Positions 16,911 to 25,602 of a stretch of 64,000 nt of DNA are shown here, one piece after another. Source of the stretch: Desulfomicrobium apsheronum (GTDB lineage Bacteria; Desulfobacterota; Desulfovibrionia; Desulfovibrionales; Desulfomicrobiaceae); assembly GCF_900114115.1 (NCBI RefSeq), contig NZ_FORX01000001.1:248001-312000 (forward strand), written 5' to 3'. Below the pieces are notes generated by a model. The model saw nothing but the letters and a program-made list of their open reading frames with translations. It did not search any database and was not told the DNA's origin. Within the stretch, counting starts at the first letter, position 1, and the number at the start of each line of letters is the position of its first letter. The position numbers and the translations under genes were made by a program.

Positions 16911-18104
16911 ATGATTCTTTGTTCGCAGATCGAGGGCTATCTGGCCAAGTCGTCGTGGATTCGGCGCATGTTCGAGACCGGCATCGAGCTCAAGAAGAAA
17001 TACGGGGCTGAGAATGTCTATGATTTTAGCTTGGGCAATCCGGACCTGGCTCCTCCGGCGGCGGTGGCCGAGGGGCTGCGCGAACTGGCCGAGGACGCCG
17101 GGAAGCCTTTTGCCTTCGGCTACATGCCCAATGCCGGCTATCCGCAGGTGCGCGAGCGTCTGGCCGAGGTGGTTTCCGTCGAGCAGGGCGTGGCCGTTTC
17201 GGCCGAGGACCTGGTCGTCACCTGCGGCGCGGCGGGCGGTATCAACGCGCTGTTCAGGGCCGTGCTCGAACCCGGAGACGAGGTACTTTGTCCTGCGCCG
17301 TATTTTGTGGAGTACGGATTCTATGCCGAGAATCATCGCGGGGTTTTGAAAGCCGTTCCATCCAAGCCGTTGACCTTCGAGCTGGATCTGAAGGCCCTGG
17401 CCTCGGCCATCTCCGACCGCACCCGCTGCGTGCTGATCAACTCGCCCAACAATCCGACTGGGCGGATCTACACCCTGGAAGAGCTTTCCCAGTTGGCCGA
17501 CATCCTGCGGCAGGCTTCGGCCCGGACAGGGCGGCCCATTCTGCTCATTTCCGACGAACCCTACCGTTTTCTGGCCTATGACGGGGCTGAAGTGCCCGCG
17601 ATCTTCCCGATCTACGAGCACAGTGTCGTGATCAGTTCCTTCTCCAAGAATCTGGCTCTGGCGGGGGAGCGGGTCGGGTACGTGGCCGTGAATCCGGCCA
17701 TGCCTGAAGGCACGCATCTGGTGGCGGGAGTGATTCTGGCCAATCGCATCCTCGGTTTCGTCAATGCGCCGGCAGTGGGGCAGAAGCTTCTGGCCAAGGC
17801 CCTGGGGCACGAAGTGGACGCCTCGGTCTATGCCCGCCGCCGTGACGCCATGGCCGAGGTCCTGCGCGAGGCCGGCATTGAATTTTCCATGCCGCAGGGC
17901 GCGTTTTATTTCTTCCCGCGCATTCCCAAGGGCGGGGATGATGCGGCCTTTGTCAATGAGCTCATGCAGGAGCAGATTCTGGCCGTGCCCGGTTCGGGCT
18001 TCGGTTATCCGGGCTTTTTCCGCCTGGCCTTCTGTGTGGACGAGTCCACCATCCGGGGCGCGGCTCCCGGCTTTGCGCGGGCCGTGGCCAAGGCCTTGGG
18101 CTGA
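16911..18104 (+). CDS. Class I/II PLP-dependent aminotransferase
   Basis: 397 residues. Start ATG 16911 chosen because AAGGGA lies six bases upstream; GTG 16905 would directly abut that Shine-Dalgarno. Seen: FSLGNPDLAPP, cofactor-site TCGAAGGINALF, CVLINSPNNPTGR, ISDEPYRFLAYDG with the PLP-pairing Asp, and the Schiff-base Lys in VISSFSKNLALAGERVGY. The layout fits the aspartate/tyrosine-type family that includes AspC-like and MalY-like enzymes. Substrate is not determined. Confidence 0.85.
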   Translation: MILCSQIEGYLAKSSWIRRMFETGIELKKKYGAENVYDFSLGNPDLAPPAAVAEGLRELAEDAGKPFAFGYMPNAGYPQVRERLAEVVSVEQGVAVSAEDLVVTCGAAGGINALFRAVLEPGDEVLCPAPYFVEYGFYAENHRGVLKAVPSKPLTFELDLKALASAISDRTRCVLINSPNNPTGRIYTLEELSQLADILRQASARTGRPILLISDEPYRFLAYDGAEVPAIFPIYEHSVVISSFSKNLALAGERVGYVAVNPAMPEGTHLVAGVILANRILGFVNAPAVGQKLLAKALGHEVDASVYARRRDAMAEVLREAGIEFSMPQGAFYFFPRIPKGGDDAAFVNELMQEQILAVPGSGFGYPGFFRLAFCVDESTIRGAAPGFARAVAKALG

Positions 18105-18222
18105 TTTCGTGGCGGCGCGCGGGATGCCGCGCGCCGCGACACCATGGTTTGCTTCTGCTTGACGAGTGGATCGAACTTGTCTATGCATCCCTTCTTCTTT
18201 TCCCCAGCACAGGTGCCCTTGA

Positions 18223-19710
18223 ATGTTCGATAGCTTGTCCGACCGACTTGAATCGGTCTTTAAAAAACTGCGCGGCCACGGCCGCCTCGATGAAAGCAAC
18301 ATCCAGGATGGCTTGCGCGAAGTGCGTCTGGCCCTCCTGGAAGCCGACGTCAATTTCAAGGTCGTCAAGGACTTTGTCGAAAAGGTAAAGGTTCGCGCTC
18401 TCGGGCAGGATGTCCTCGGCAGCCTGACCCCCGGCCAGCAGGTCATCAAGATCGTCCATGAAGAGCTGATCGAGCTCCTGGGCGGCGAGAACTGCGCCCT
18501 GAACCTCTCGGGCAAGCCGCCCTACGTGATCATGATGTCCGGCCTGCAGGGTTCGGGCAAGACCACGTCGGCGGCCAAGCTGGCCCTGTTCCTGCGCCGC
18601 CAGAAGTACACTCCGTATCTGGTCCCGGCCGACGTCTATCGTCCGGCGGCCATCGATCAGCTGACCAAGCTTGGAGCCGAGCTGGGAGTGCCGGTCTATC
18701 CTTCCACCGTGGACATGAATCCGGTGGACATCTGCGTTGACGCCATGCGCGACGCCGAGCTCAAGGGTTGCTCCGTGATCCTCATCGACACGGCGGGGCG
18801 CCTGCATATAGATGAATTGCTCATGCAGGAGCTGGTCGGCATCAAGGAAAAGTGCCGTCCGCAGGAAATTTTGTTCGTCGCTGACGCCATGACCGGCCAG
18901 GACGCGGTCACCGTTGCCGAAAAATTCAACGAGGTTCTGGACATCACCGGCGTCGTGCTGACCAAGATGGACGGTGATGCCCGCGGCGGCGCGGCCTTGT
19001 CCATCAAGTCCATCACCGGCAAGCCGCTCAAGTTTGTCGGCATGGGCGAGCGTCTCAGCGAACTTGAAGTTTTTCATCCGGACCGCATTGCGTCCCGGAT
19101 TCTCGGCATGGGTGATGTTCTGACGCTGATCGAAAAAGCGCAGTCGACCATCGACTCCAAGGAAGCCGAGGCCCTTGAAAGAAAATTCAAGAAGGCCGAA
19201 TTCGATCTTGAGGATTTTCGTACGCAGATGCGCCGCATCAAGAAGCTCGGTTCTCTCGAAGGGATCATGAAGCTCATCCCGGGCATGGGACAGGTCCGCA
19301 AGCAGTTGCAGGACGTTCAAATGCCCGAAAAGGAGCTCGGCAAGGTCGAGGCCATGATCAGTTCCATGACCATGGCCGAGCGCCACGAGCCCAAGATCAT
19401 CAACCCCAGCCGCAAACAGCGGATTGCCAAGGGCAGCGGGGTCACGGTGACCGAGGTCAACCAGCTTCTCAAGAATTTTGAGCAGATGCAGAAGATGATG
19501 AAGAAGATGGCGGGCGGCAAGATGCCGTCCATGCCCCAAGGCGGACGCATGCCCGGAATGCCCGGAATGCCGGGGATGGGATCGATGCCGGGCGGGATGC
19601 CCGGGATGCCCGGCGGGTTGCCTTCCGGAGGCGGCGGACGAACCGCCGCGGAAGCGGCCAAGCTCAAGGAAAAGCGCAAGAAGGCCAAAAAGCAGCGCAG
19701 AAAAAAATAG
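18223..19710 (+). CDS. ffh: Signal recognition particle GTPase Ffh
   Basis: 495 residues. Binds 4.5S RNA and hydrophobic signal sequences on ribosomes and delivers them to FtsY. Seen: N-domain helices, G-domain P-loop [15 protein letters not shown] starting near residue 107, [25 protein letters not shown], and the M-domain with methionine clusters and [15 protein letters not shown]. The C-terminal extension is unusually rich in Met-Pro-Gly repeats followed by a basic Lys/Arg tail (about the last 70 residues), typical of the flexible Met-rich part but longer than in E. coli. It precedes rpsP, as in many bacteria. Confidence 0.97.
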   Translation: MFDSLSDRLESVFKKLRGHGRLDESNIQDGLREVRLALLEADVNFKVVKDFVEKVKVRALGQDVLGSLTPGQQVIKIVHEELIELLGGENCALNLSGKPPYVIMMSGLQGSGKTTSAAKLALFLRRQKYTPYLVPADVYRPAAIDQLTKLGAELGVPVYPSTVDMNPVDICVDAMRDAELKGCSVILIDTAGRLHIDELLMQELVGIKEKCRPQEILFVADAMTGQDAVTVAEKFNEVLDITGVVLTKMDGDARGGAALSIKSITGKPLKFVGMGERLSELEVFHPDRIASRILGMGDVLTLIEKAQSTIDSKEAEALERKFKKAEFDLEDFRTQMRRIKKLGSLEGIMKLIPGMGQVRKQLQDVQMPEKELGKVEAMISSMTMAERHEPKIINPSRKQRIAKGSGVTVTEVNQLLKNFEQMQKMMKKMAGGKMPSMPQGGRMPGMPGMPGMGSMPGGMPGMPGGLPSGGGGRTAAEAAKLKEKRKKAKKQRRKK

Positions 19711-19784
19711 TCGGGCGCCCCTTGTTTCGGTTACGACCGAACTTAAGCGTTCGCGCAATACACTTACGTTCAGGGAGAACAACA

Positions 19785-20030
19785 ATGGCTTTGAAACTCA
19801 GACTGACCCGCATGGGCTCCAAGAAGAAACCGTTTTACCGCATCGTGGCCGTGGATTCCGCTTCCCGCCGTGACGGCCGGGCCCTTGATTATGTGGGCTA
19901 TTACAACCCCATGACCGAGCCCGCCGAGATCAAGTTCGATCAGGACAAGGTCAAAAGCTGGATCGAACTGGGTGCGCAGCCCACAGATACGGTTCGCTCC
20001 TTGCTAAAGAAGTCTGGATTCAGTAAATAG
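19785..20030 (+). CDS. rpsP: 30S ribosomal protein S16
   Basis: 81-residue S16. Start ATG 19785, preceded by AGGGAGA; the 21 extra in-frame codons upstream lack a ribosome site. Seen: [25 protein letters not shown]-type loop [17 protein letters not shown] and a C-terminal helix. First of the conserved rpsP-khpA-rimM-trmD-rplS order. Confidence 0.97.
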   Translation: MALKLRLTRMGSKKKPFYRIVAVDSASRRDGRALDYVGYYNPMTEPAEIKFDQDKVKSWIELGAQPTDTVRSLLKKSGFSK

Positions 20031-20091
20031 TACCTCCAAGGCTCGTCGCCCGGCTCATCGTGCGATCCACAGATCTTCAGCGGAGGTGCTC

Positions 20092-20325
20092 ATGCTCAAG
20101 GATTTGATCGAATTCATAGCCAAGTCTTTGGTGGATAATCCGGACAGTGTCTCGGTGACTGAAATCGAGGGAGAGCAGACCTCCGTCATTGAGCTGAAGG
20201 TGGCCAAGGAAGATCTGGGCAAGGTTATCGGCAAGCAGGGGCGCACGGCCAGGGCCATGCGGACCATCTTGGGCGCGGCTTCAACCAAAATCAGGAAACG
20301 TTCAGTCCTGGAAATTCTGGAGTAA
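20092..20325 (+). CDS. khpA: KhpA, KH-domain RNA-binding protein
   Basis: 77-residue single KH-domain protein (formerly UPF0109). Start ATG 20092 sits six bases after CGGAGG. Seen: [17 protein letters not shown], an amphipathic strand, and the RNA-binding loop [16 protein letters not shown] with the GxxG motif (GKQG). Usually found between rpsP and rimM, as here, and known to work with KhpB in RNA binding in Firmicutes. The rimM start lies one base after its stop. Confidence 0.93.
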   Translation: MLKDLIEFIAKSLVDNPDSVSVTEIEGEQTSVIELKVAKEDLGKVIGKQGRTARAMRTILGAASTKIRKRSVLEILE

Positions 20326-20326
20326 C

Positions 20327-20875
20327 GTGTCCGAAGAGAAATTGGACCCGGTCAAGCTCGTGGAACTGGGTCGGGTTCAGAAACCACATGGCCTCAGGGG
20401 GGAGCTCTGCATCGAACCATATGCAGACTCCCCTTTCATCTTTGAGGGGCTGACCCGCATCTACCTGCGGCTTCCGGGCAAGAAACCGAGGCCTTGCGTC
20501 CTTGAAGGATGGCGTGCACATCAGGGTCGCGCCCTAATCACGGTTGATCGTTCCCAAGGGCGGGATCAGGCCGAGGCGTGGCGTGGTGCCGACGTGCTGG
20601 CGCGGGAACGCGACCTGCCGCCGCTGGACGAGGATGAGTATCGCTCCGAGGACCTGGTCGGCCTGCCGGTCATGCATGTCAACGGCTCCCGCATAGGTCT
20701 TCTGGAAGATATCCGCGACGTGGCCGGTCAGGAGCTGTGGTTCATTCACGATGAGGCTGGCAACGAGATCATGCTTCCGGCCGTGGACGAGTTCATTCTC
20801 GATATCGACATCGATGCCGGAGTCATCCTGGTCGATCCCCCGGACGGCCTGCTCGAATTGTATCAACAGCCGTAA
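20327..20875 (+). CDS. rimM: Ribosome maturation factor RimM
   Basis: 182 residues. Helps assemble the head of the 30S subunit around S19. GTG start 20327 with GGAG just upstream inside khpA. Seen: ELGRVQKPHGLRGEL (RimM N-terminal barrel) and the PRC-barrel second domain from about residue 100 with DLVGLPVM, IGLLEDIRDVAGQELW and EIMLPAVDEFI. Usual length for the family. Confidence 0.95.
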   Translation: MSEEKLDPVKLVELGRVQKPHGLRGELCIEPYADSPFIFEGLTRIYLRLPGKKPRPCVLEGWRAHQGRALITVDRSQGRDQAEAWRGADVLARERDLPPLDEDEYRSEDLVGLPVMHVNGSRIGLLEDIRDVAGQELWFIHDEAGNEIMLPAVDEFILDIDIDAGVILVDPPDGLLELYQQP

Positions 20876-20923
20876 GCGTGATTGGCCAGAGGTAATGGCG
20901 CGCAGGATTGTCGATATGCATTG

Positions 20924-21028
20924 TCGTCATCCCCGCATGCAATGTCGTCATCCCCGCGAAGGCGGGGATCCATCCCCTAATTTTAACTGATCGGAATAAG
21001 GTGGATTCCCGCCTTTGCGGGAATAACC
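20924..21028. repeat. REP-like palindromic repeat pair between rimM and trmD
   Basis: Two stem-loop units lie in opposite orientation: ATCCCCGC-GAAG-GCGGGGAT at 20950-20969 and ATTCCCGC-CTTT-GCGGGAAT at 21005-21024, each with 8-bp arms and a 4-base loop. The reverse complement of the second closely matches the first, including the flanks (GTCATCC... / GTTATTC...). A truncated third copy (GTCATCCCCGC) starts near 20926. The family resembles dispersed CGTCATTCCCGC...GGGAATCC repeats of many proteobacteria. The pair interrupts an otherwise compact ribosomal operon. Confidence 0.8.
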
Positions 21029-21096
21029 TGGGGCGGTGCCGAGCGACTTTTGCAGCTTTCCTCCCTAGTGCTCCGGCCATTAAAGTAGAAGCAGGA

Positions 21097-22371
21097 ATGC
21101 GATTTTCCGTCATCAGCATTTTTCCCGAATTTTTCGATTCCCCCCTTTCCTGCGGACTCCTGTCCAAGGCTAGGGAAAAGGGGCTGATCGAGTTTTCGTT
21201 TATCAATCCGCGCGGCCATTCCACGGACAAGCATCATAATGTTGATGACCGTCCCTACGGGGGCGGACCGGGCATGGTCATGGCCGTTGATCCGATCCGT
21301 CGCGCGCTTGGAACCCTTGGGCCAAAGGCGAGAGTGCTCATGCTCAGCCCCAAGGGGCGTCCCCTGACCCAGGCCCTGGCCCGGGAGCTGGCCGGGGAGG
21401 AAGAGATCGCGCTTTTGTGCGGGCGCTATGAAGGAATCGACGCCAGGCTGGAAGAGCTTTGCGCCATCGAGCCCATCTGCGTGGGCGACTTTGTCCTGAA
21501 TGGCGGAGAGGTTGGCGCCCTGTGTCTGATCGAGGCCGTTGGCCGGCTCATTCCGGATTTCATGGGCAAGTACGAGAGCGCCGACGAGGAAAGCTTCAGT
21601 TCGGGCCTGCTTGAGTATCCCCATTACACCAGGCCCGAGGAGTACGAGGGCCTGAAAGTGCCGGAGGTTCTGTCTTCGGGACATCACGGGCGGATCATGG
21701 CCTGGCGGCGGGAAAAGAGCCTGGAGACGACCCTGGCCTCACGTCCGGACATTCTTGCCCAGGCGGCGCTGACAGATGAGGATATAAAATATTTGAAGTG
21801 CTTGGAGAGGGCGCGGCCAGGTCGCAATCTGTTCGTGGCGTTGGTCCATTACCCGGTTGAAAATAAATCGGGTCAGACCATCACAACGTCTTTGACAAAC
21901 CTTGACCTCCACGATATTGCACGCGTTTCGTGTACCTATGGGCTCGGCGGATATTTTGTCTGCACCCCGGTAGCGGATCAACAGGACCTTGCCCGCACCC
22001 TTATCGGCCATTGGCGCGAAGGATACGGGCTCAAGGCAAATCCGGATCGGGGCACCGCCCTGGGCCGGGTTCGGGTGGTCGGACTGTTGGACGAAGCCAT
22101 CGCGGAAATCACGGATTGCACGGGCGTGCGTCCCAAGGTTGTGGCCACCAGCGCCAAGGCTGGAAACATGACCTGCGCCCAGGTGTCACAGATGCTTCAG
22201 AAGGAGCCGGTTCTTCTGGTTCTGGGCACCGGACACGGTTTGCATCGCGACGTTCTGGCAGGGGCCGACGGCATGTTGCGGGCCATACGTTTTATGGATA
22301 GGTACAACCACCTTTCCGTCCGTTCTGCGGCTTCCATCATGGTGGACCGCCTGCTGGGCGATATCGGATAA
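21097..22371 (+). CDS. trmD: TrmD tRNA(m1G37) methyltransferase fused to a second SPOUT domain
   Basis: 424 residues against about 250 for standalone TrmD. Start ATG 21097 (MRFSVISIFPEFF); the longer open frame upstream runs through the repeat pair and is not real. The N-terminal ~235 residues are TrmD: RPYGGGPGMVM, LLCGRYEGIDARL, VGDFVLNGGE and EEYEGLKVPEVL. It makes m1G37 in tRNA using S-adenosylmethionine bound in a trefoil knot. From about residue 245 a second domain begins (NLFVALVHYPVENKSG) and ends VLLVLGTGHGLHRDVL ... YNHLSVRSAASI, matching the Tm1570-type SPOUT methyltransferase. This fusion is known from some deltaproteobacteria and related phyla. The second domain's target is not established. 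Confidence 0.93.
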   Translation: MRFSVISIFPEFFDSPLSCGLLSKAREKGLIEFSFINPRGHSTDKHHNVDDRPYGGGPGMVMAVDPIRRALGTLGPKARVLMLSPKGRPLTQALARELAGEEEIALLCGRYEGIDARLEELCAIEPICVGDFVLNGGEVGALCLIEAVGRLIPDFMGKYESADEESFSSGLLEYPHYTRPEEYEGLKVPEVLSSGHHGRIMAWRREKSLETTLASRPDILAQAALTDEDIKYLKCLERARPGRNLFVALVHYPVENKSGQTITTSLTNLDLHDIARVSCTYGLGGYFVCTPVADQQDLARTLIGHWREGYGLKANPDRGTALGRVRVVGLLDEAIAEITDCTGVRPKVVATSAKAGNMTCAQVSQMLQKEPVLLVLGTGHGLHRDVLAGADGMLRAIRFMDRYNHLSVRSAASIMVDRLLGDIG

Positions 22372-22419
22372 GACGCACACGTTGCGGCCCACAGGCCGCT
22401 TCAGATAAAGGAGAAAATC

Positions 22420-22767
22420 ATGAACATCATCCAGAAGATTGAAAACGAGCACCTGCGTGCCGACCATCCCCGCTTCCGCGCCGGTGACACGGTCAAGGTG
22501 CATACCCGCATCATCGAAGGCGAGAAAGAACGCATCCAGGTTTTCCAGGGCGTGGTTCTGCGTTTGAAGAAGGGCACCACCGACAGCACGTTCATCGTGC
22601 GCAAGGTTTCCGATGGCGTCGGCGTGGAGCGCATCTTCCCCCTGCATGCCCCGACCATCGACCGCATCGAAGTTATTTCCGAAGGCGTGGTTCGTCAGAG
22701 CCGCATCTACTACCTGCGTAGCCTCAGAGGCAAAGCTGCCCGTATCAAGACCAAGAACGCCTGGTAG
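22420..22767 (+). CDS. rplS: 50S ribosomal protein L19
   Basis: 115-residue L19 with AAAGGAG upstream of ATG 22420. Seen: [26 protein letters not shown]-type core [14 protein letters not shown] and the C-terminal [17 protein letters not shown]. Standard neighbour of trmD. Confidence 0.97.
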   Translation: MNIIQKIENEHLRADHPRFRAGDTVKVHTRIIEGEKERIQVFQGVVLRLKKGTTDSTFIVRKVSDGVGVERIFPLHAPTIDRIEVISEGVVRQSRIYYLRSLRGKAARIKTKNAW

Positions 22768-22773
22768 GTCAAT

Positions 22774-23397
22774 TTGCTCAGCCCCAAAGGCTGCACTCAG
22801 TTCGCGGATCAGATTCAGGCCGGTATCGACGAGGCCGGACGCGGCTGTCTTGCCGGTCCGGTGGTGGCGGGGGCAGTCATATTGCCCTCGGATTTCGACC
22901 TTCCGGGCCTGACCGATTCCAAAAAGCTCTCCTCGCGACGGCGCGAGGTGCTTGCACAAGCCATCAAGGCCCAGGCAGTGTCCTGGGCCTTAGGTTTTTC
23001 CTGGCCCGGCGAAATCGACCGCATCAATATCCTGCAGGCCACCTTGGCCGCCATGGCTCGTGCCCTGGACGCCCTCACGGTCTGTCCAGGCCTGGTTCTG
23101 GTGGACGGCAACCAGCGTTTCCCCTCTTCCCTGCCCCAAATGACCGTGGTCGGCGGCGACGCCCTCCATCCCTGCATTTCAGCGGCCTCCATCTTGGCCA
23201 AGACCTTTCGGGACGATCTTTTGCTGTGCATGGACCAGCGTTATCCGGGTTACGGGTTCGCCGTGCACAAGGGATACGGCACCAAGGCGCACCTTGATGC
23301 GCTGCGCAGGCTTGGTCCGAGCCCGGCGCACAGGGTCAGTTTTCGTGGCGTGGGGCCAGCGCCCCGGGAGGCGCAGCTGTGGCTGCCCGGCATCTGA
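22774..23397 (+). CDS. rnhB: Ribonuclease HII
   Basis: 207 residues. Cleaves RNA in RNA-DNA hybrids and at misincorporated ribonucleotides. The start is probably TTG 22774, six bases after the rplS stop; no ATG or GTG lies between it and the first catalytic motif. Seen: [15 protein letters not shown] (catalytic Asp-Glu), [19 protein letters not shown] (third acid) and [16 protein letters not shown] (fourth acid). Complete for the family. Its end overlaps the yraN start by 19 bases. Confidence 0.93.
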   Translation: MLSPKGCTQFADQIQAGIDEAGRGCLAGPVVAGAVILPSDFDLPGLTDSKKLSSRRREVLAQAIKAQAVSWALGFSWPGEIDRINILQATLAAMARALDALTVCPGLVLVDGNQRFPSSLPQMTVVGGDALHPCISAASILAKTFRDDLLLCMDQRYPGYGFAVHKGYGTKAHLDALRRLGPSPAHRVSFRGVGPAPREAQLWLPGI

Positions 23398-23783
23398 TCA
23401 CGGGCAAGGCCGGCGAAGAACTGGCTGCCGCGTTTTTGGCGGAAAAGGGACTCAGGATTGTTGAACGAAATTTCAGCTGCACAAGCGGCGAAATCGATCT
23501 GATTTGCGAGGATGCAGGGACGATCGTCTTTGTCGAGGTCAAGACCCGTTCCGGTCATGTGCGCGGGGAGCCCGGCGAAGCCATCGGACCGGCCAAGAAG
23601 AAGCGCTTGATCAAGGCGGGGACGCTATACCTGAGCCGTCATCGGGCCTGGAGCAGACCATGCCGCTTCGATCTGGTCAGCATACTATTTCTGATCGGAG
23701 AAACGGTCGTCGAACACTGGGAGGATATCATTGATGTACGGGACGGTCTGGATCGTGGCCACGCCCCTTGGCAACCTTGGTGA
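23379..23783 (+). CDS. yraN: YraN/UPF0102-family nuclease-like protein
   Basis: 134 residues. Holliday-junction-resolvase-like fold of the PD-(D/E)xK superfamily, function unknown. Seen: [24 protein letters not shown], then [25 protein letters not shown], which holds the catalytic E-x-D and E-x-K residues. It overlaps rnhB upstream and rsmI downstream (about 50 bp), the latter an unusually long overlap that may extend the natural C-terminus. Conserved next to rnhB and rsmI in many bacteria. Confidence 0.88.
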   Translation: MAARHLITGKAGEELAAAFLAEKGLRIVERNFSCTSGEIDLICEDAGTIVFVEVKTRSGHVRGEPGEAIGPAKKKRLIKAGTLYLSRHRAWSRPCRFDLVSILFLIGETVVEHWEDIIDVRDGLDRGHAPWQPW

Positions 23784-24564
23784 TTTCTCTCCCCGGGCGC
23801 GACAAACCCTGGAAGAGGCTGATGTCATCCTGGCCGAGGACACCCGGCGGGCCGGTCATCTGTTGCAGCTGGCCGGTATTGCGGGCAAACGTTTTCTGAG
23901 CCTGCACGAGCACAACGAGGGCTCCCGCATTGCCGAGGTGCTGGCGCTTTTGGAGCAGGGGCTCGATGTCGCGGTGGTTTCCGACGCAGGAACTCCGCTC
24001 ATTGCCGATCCCGGATACCGTCTGGTCGCCGCCTGCCGTCAGCATGGGATTCGTGTCGTGCCGGTGCCCGGTCCCTGCGCGCCCATCACGGCGCTCATGG
24101 CCAGCGGTCTTCCTCCGTATCCATTCGTTTTTCTTGGATTTCTGCCGCGCAAGGGCGGAGACGCGCGCGCATTGCTTCGGCCCTATGCACAGCTCGGCGC
24201 GACTCTGGTTTTCTTTGAGCGCAAGAACCGGGTGCTCCCGACCCTCGCGCTTGCCTTCGAGGTGCTGGGAGAGAGGGAATTTTGTCTGGCCCGGGAATTG
24301 ACCAAGAAACATGAGCAGTTTATCAATGGCAGGCTTGGTCAACTCCAGGAATTCACGGAAGAGCTTCTGGGCGAGGTGACCGTGATCATAGGTCCCCCCG
24401 AAGAGATTGCCGCCACGTCCAGAGCCGAGGTTCTGGAGCGGGTCCAGGGGCTGATGCTGGAAGGCATGCACGCCAAGGACGCGGCCCGGACCATGCGGGA
24501 TCAAACCCGGGGCTGGTCGGTCAAGCAGATTTACGAACTGATCCTGGAACACGACGCGGAGTAA
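23734..24564 (+). CDS. rsmI: RsmI, 16S rRNA 2'-O-ribose methyltransferase (C1402)
   Basis: 276 residues from ATG 23734, nine bases after GGAGG; TTG 23731 is an alternative. It methylates the ribose of C1402 of 16S rRNA. Seen: [44 protein letters not shown] and PYPFVFLGFLPRK, all hallmark tetrapyrrole-methylase-fold motifs of RsmI. The gene starts inside yraN. The PTS EIID gene follows after two bases. Confidence 0.95.
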   Translation: MYGTVWIVATPLGNLGDFSPRARQTLEEADVILAEDTRRAGHLLQLAGIAGKRFLSLHEHNEGSRIAEVLALLEQGLDVAVVSDAGTPLIADPGYRLVAACRQHGIRVVPVPGPCAPITALMASGLPPYPFVFLGFLPRKGGDARALLRPYAQLGATLVFFERKNRVLPTLALAFEVLGEREFCLARELTKKHEQFINGRLGQLQEFTEELLGEVTVIIGPPEEIAATSRAEVLERVQGLMLEGMHAKDAARTMRDQTRGWSVKQIYELILEHDAE

Positions 24565-24566
24565 GG

Positions 24567-25313
24567 GTGGATACGCGGATCCTGCTGCAGATTTTTCTGC
24601 GAACATATATGGTTGGCGCCACATTCAACACCAAGGGGATGCAGAATGTCGGGCTGGCGTATATCATGGAGCCGGGTCTGCGTGCGCTTTACGCCGCCGA
24701 ACCGCGAGCCTTGAAACGTGCGCGGGGCCGCTATCTGAAGCATTACAACACCCATCCTTTCTGGACGCCCCTTTTGGTCGGAATTTTTTTGTCCATGGAG
24801 AAGAAGATAGCTCTTGGAATGCTTCCTGCGGACATTCTCCCCAAATTGCGCTCGACCACGGTTTATACCCTGTCGGCACTGGGTGATTCCTTTTTTGGCG
24901 GCAGTTTTCTGGTTTTGTGGTCCCTGGTCGGCGTCAATCTGGCGGCCGCAGGATACATCTGGACGCTTGCGGTTTGGATTTGCCTGTGCTTCTGCGGGTT
25001 GCAGCTTTTCAAGATGTACACCTTCGGACGCGGCTATGCCCAGGGCCTTTCTTTCCTGCAACGGCTAAGGTCCTGGAATCTCATTGACTGGGGTCAGCGG
25101 CTAAAGCTCATGAACGGCTTTCTGGTGGCCCTTTTTCTGTTGCAGGCAGCACCTGCCGGCGGGCTGTGGACCCTGGTCTGGGCCGCCTGTGCCGGACTTT
25201 TGGCCCTGGCCGGGTTCATGCGTGAGTGGGATCGCTTCCTGATTTTGGCGGCGTTGGTTCTGGGCGGCCTAGTGGCGCCCTGGGAAAAGATTTTTGCTTT
25301 TGTATCCATGTAG
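24567..25313 (+). CDS. PTS mannose/fructose/sorbose-family EIID component
   Basis: 248-residue membrane protein from GTG 24567. Seen: N-terminal RTYMVGATFNTKGMQNVGLAYIMEP, then ALKRARGRYLKHYNTHPFWTPLLVGIFLSME, the typical cytoplasmic EIID head with the conserved Asn-Thr and a GI..-ME segment, followed by several hydrophobic helices. In the mannose-class PTS, EIIC and EIID form the sugar channel. No EIIA, EIIB or EIIC gene is present here, so those parts must be elsewhere, or this is a regulatory remnant. It lies upstream of HPr and EI genes with small gaps. Confidence 0.82.
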   Translation: MDTRILLQIFLRTYMVGATFNTKGMQNVGLAYIMEPGLRALYAAEPRALKRARGRYLKHYNTHPFWTPLLVGIFLSMEKKIALGMLPADILPKLRSTTVYTLSALGDSFFGGSFLVLWSLVGVNLAAAGYIWTLAVWICLCFCGLQLFKMYTFGRGYAQGLSFLQRLRSWNLIDWGQRLKLMNGFLVALFLLQAAPAGGLWTLVWAACAGLLALAGFMREWDRFLILAALVLGGLVAPWEKIFAFVSM

Positions 25314-25323
25314 GTGATTTGAA

Positions 25324-25602
25324 ATGGATGAAGTGCAGGAAAAGATTATCCGGGTCGGGAACAGCCTCGGGCTTCATGCCCGGCCCGCTGGAAAGATTTC
25401 TCAGGAAGCCCAGCGCTATGCGGCTTCCATCACTGTGCACTCCTGTGACATGGAGGCCGATGCCAAATCCATCCTTGATCTGCTTACCCTTGCCGCCCCG
25501 CAAGGGACCGAACTGATCCTGCGCGCCCATGGCCCCGATGCCGCCGATGCCCTTTCAAGTCTTTCGAAACTTTTTGAAGACATGTTCGGAGAGGATCGCT
25601 GA
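25324..25602 (+). CDS. HPr phosphocarrier protein
   Basis: 92 residues. Relays phosphate from EI to EII domains. Seen: active-site His18 in NSLGLHARPAGKI and the regulatory Ser49 region DAKSILDLLTLAA, equivalent to the HPr-kinase Ser46 site. ATG 25324 directly follows the EIID stop; the HPr stop overlaps the EI start by one base (TGATG). It may have a regulatory role in addition to, or instead of, sugar uptake, since only part of a sugar system is seen. Confidence 0.93.
   Translation: MDEVQEKIIRVGNSLGLHARPAGKISQEAQRYAASITVHSCDMEADAKSILDLLTLAAPQGTELILRAHGPDAADALSSLSKLFEDMFGEDR

Noticed and set aside
20908-21096. N-terminal extension of TrmD
   Set aside because: The extra 63 codons run through the REP-like repeats. 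The TrmD family starts at MRFSVISIFPEFF.
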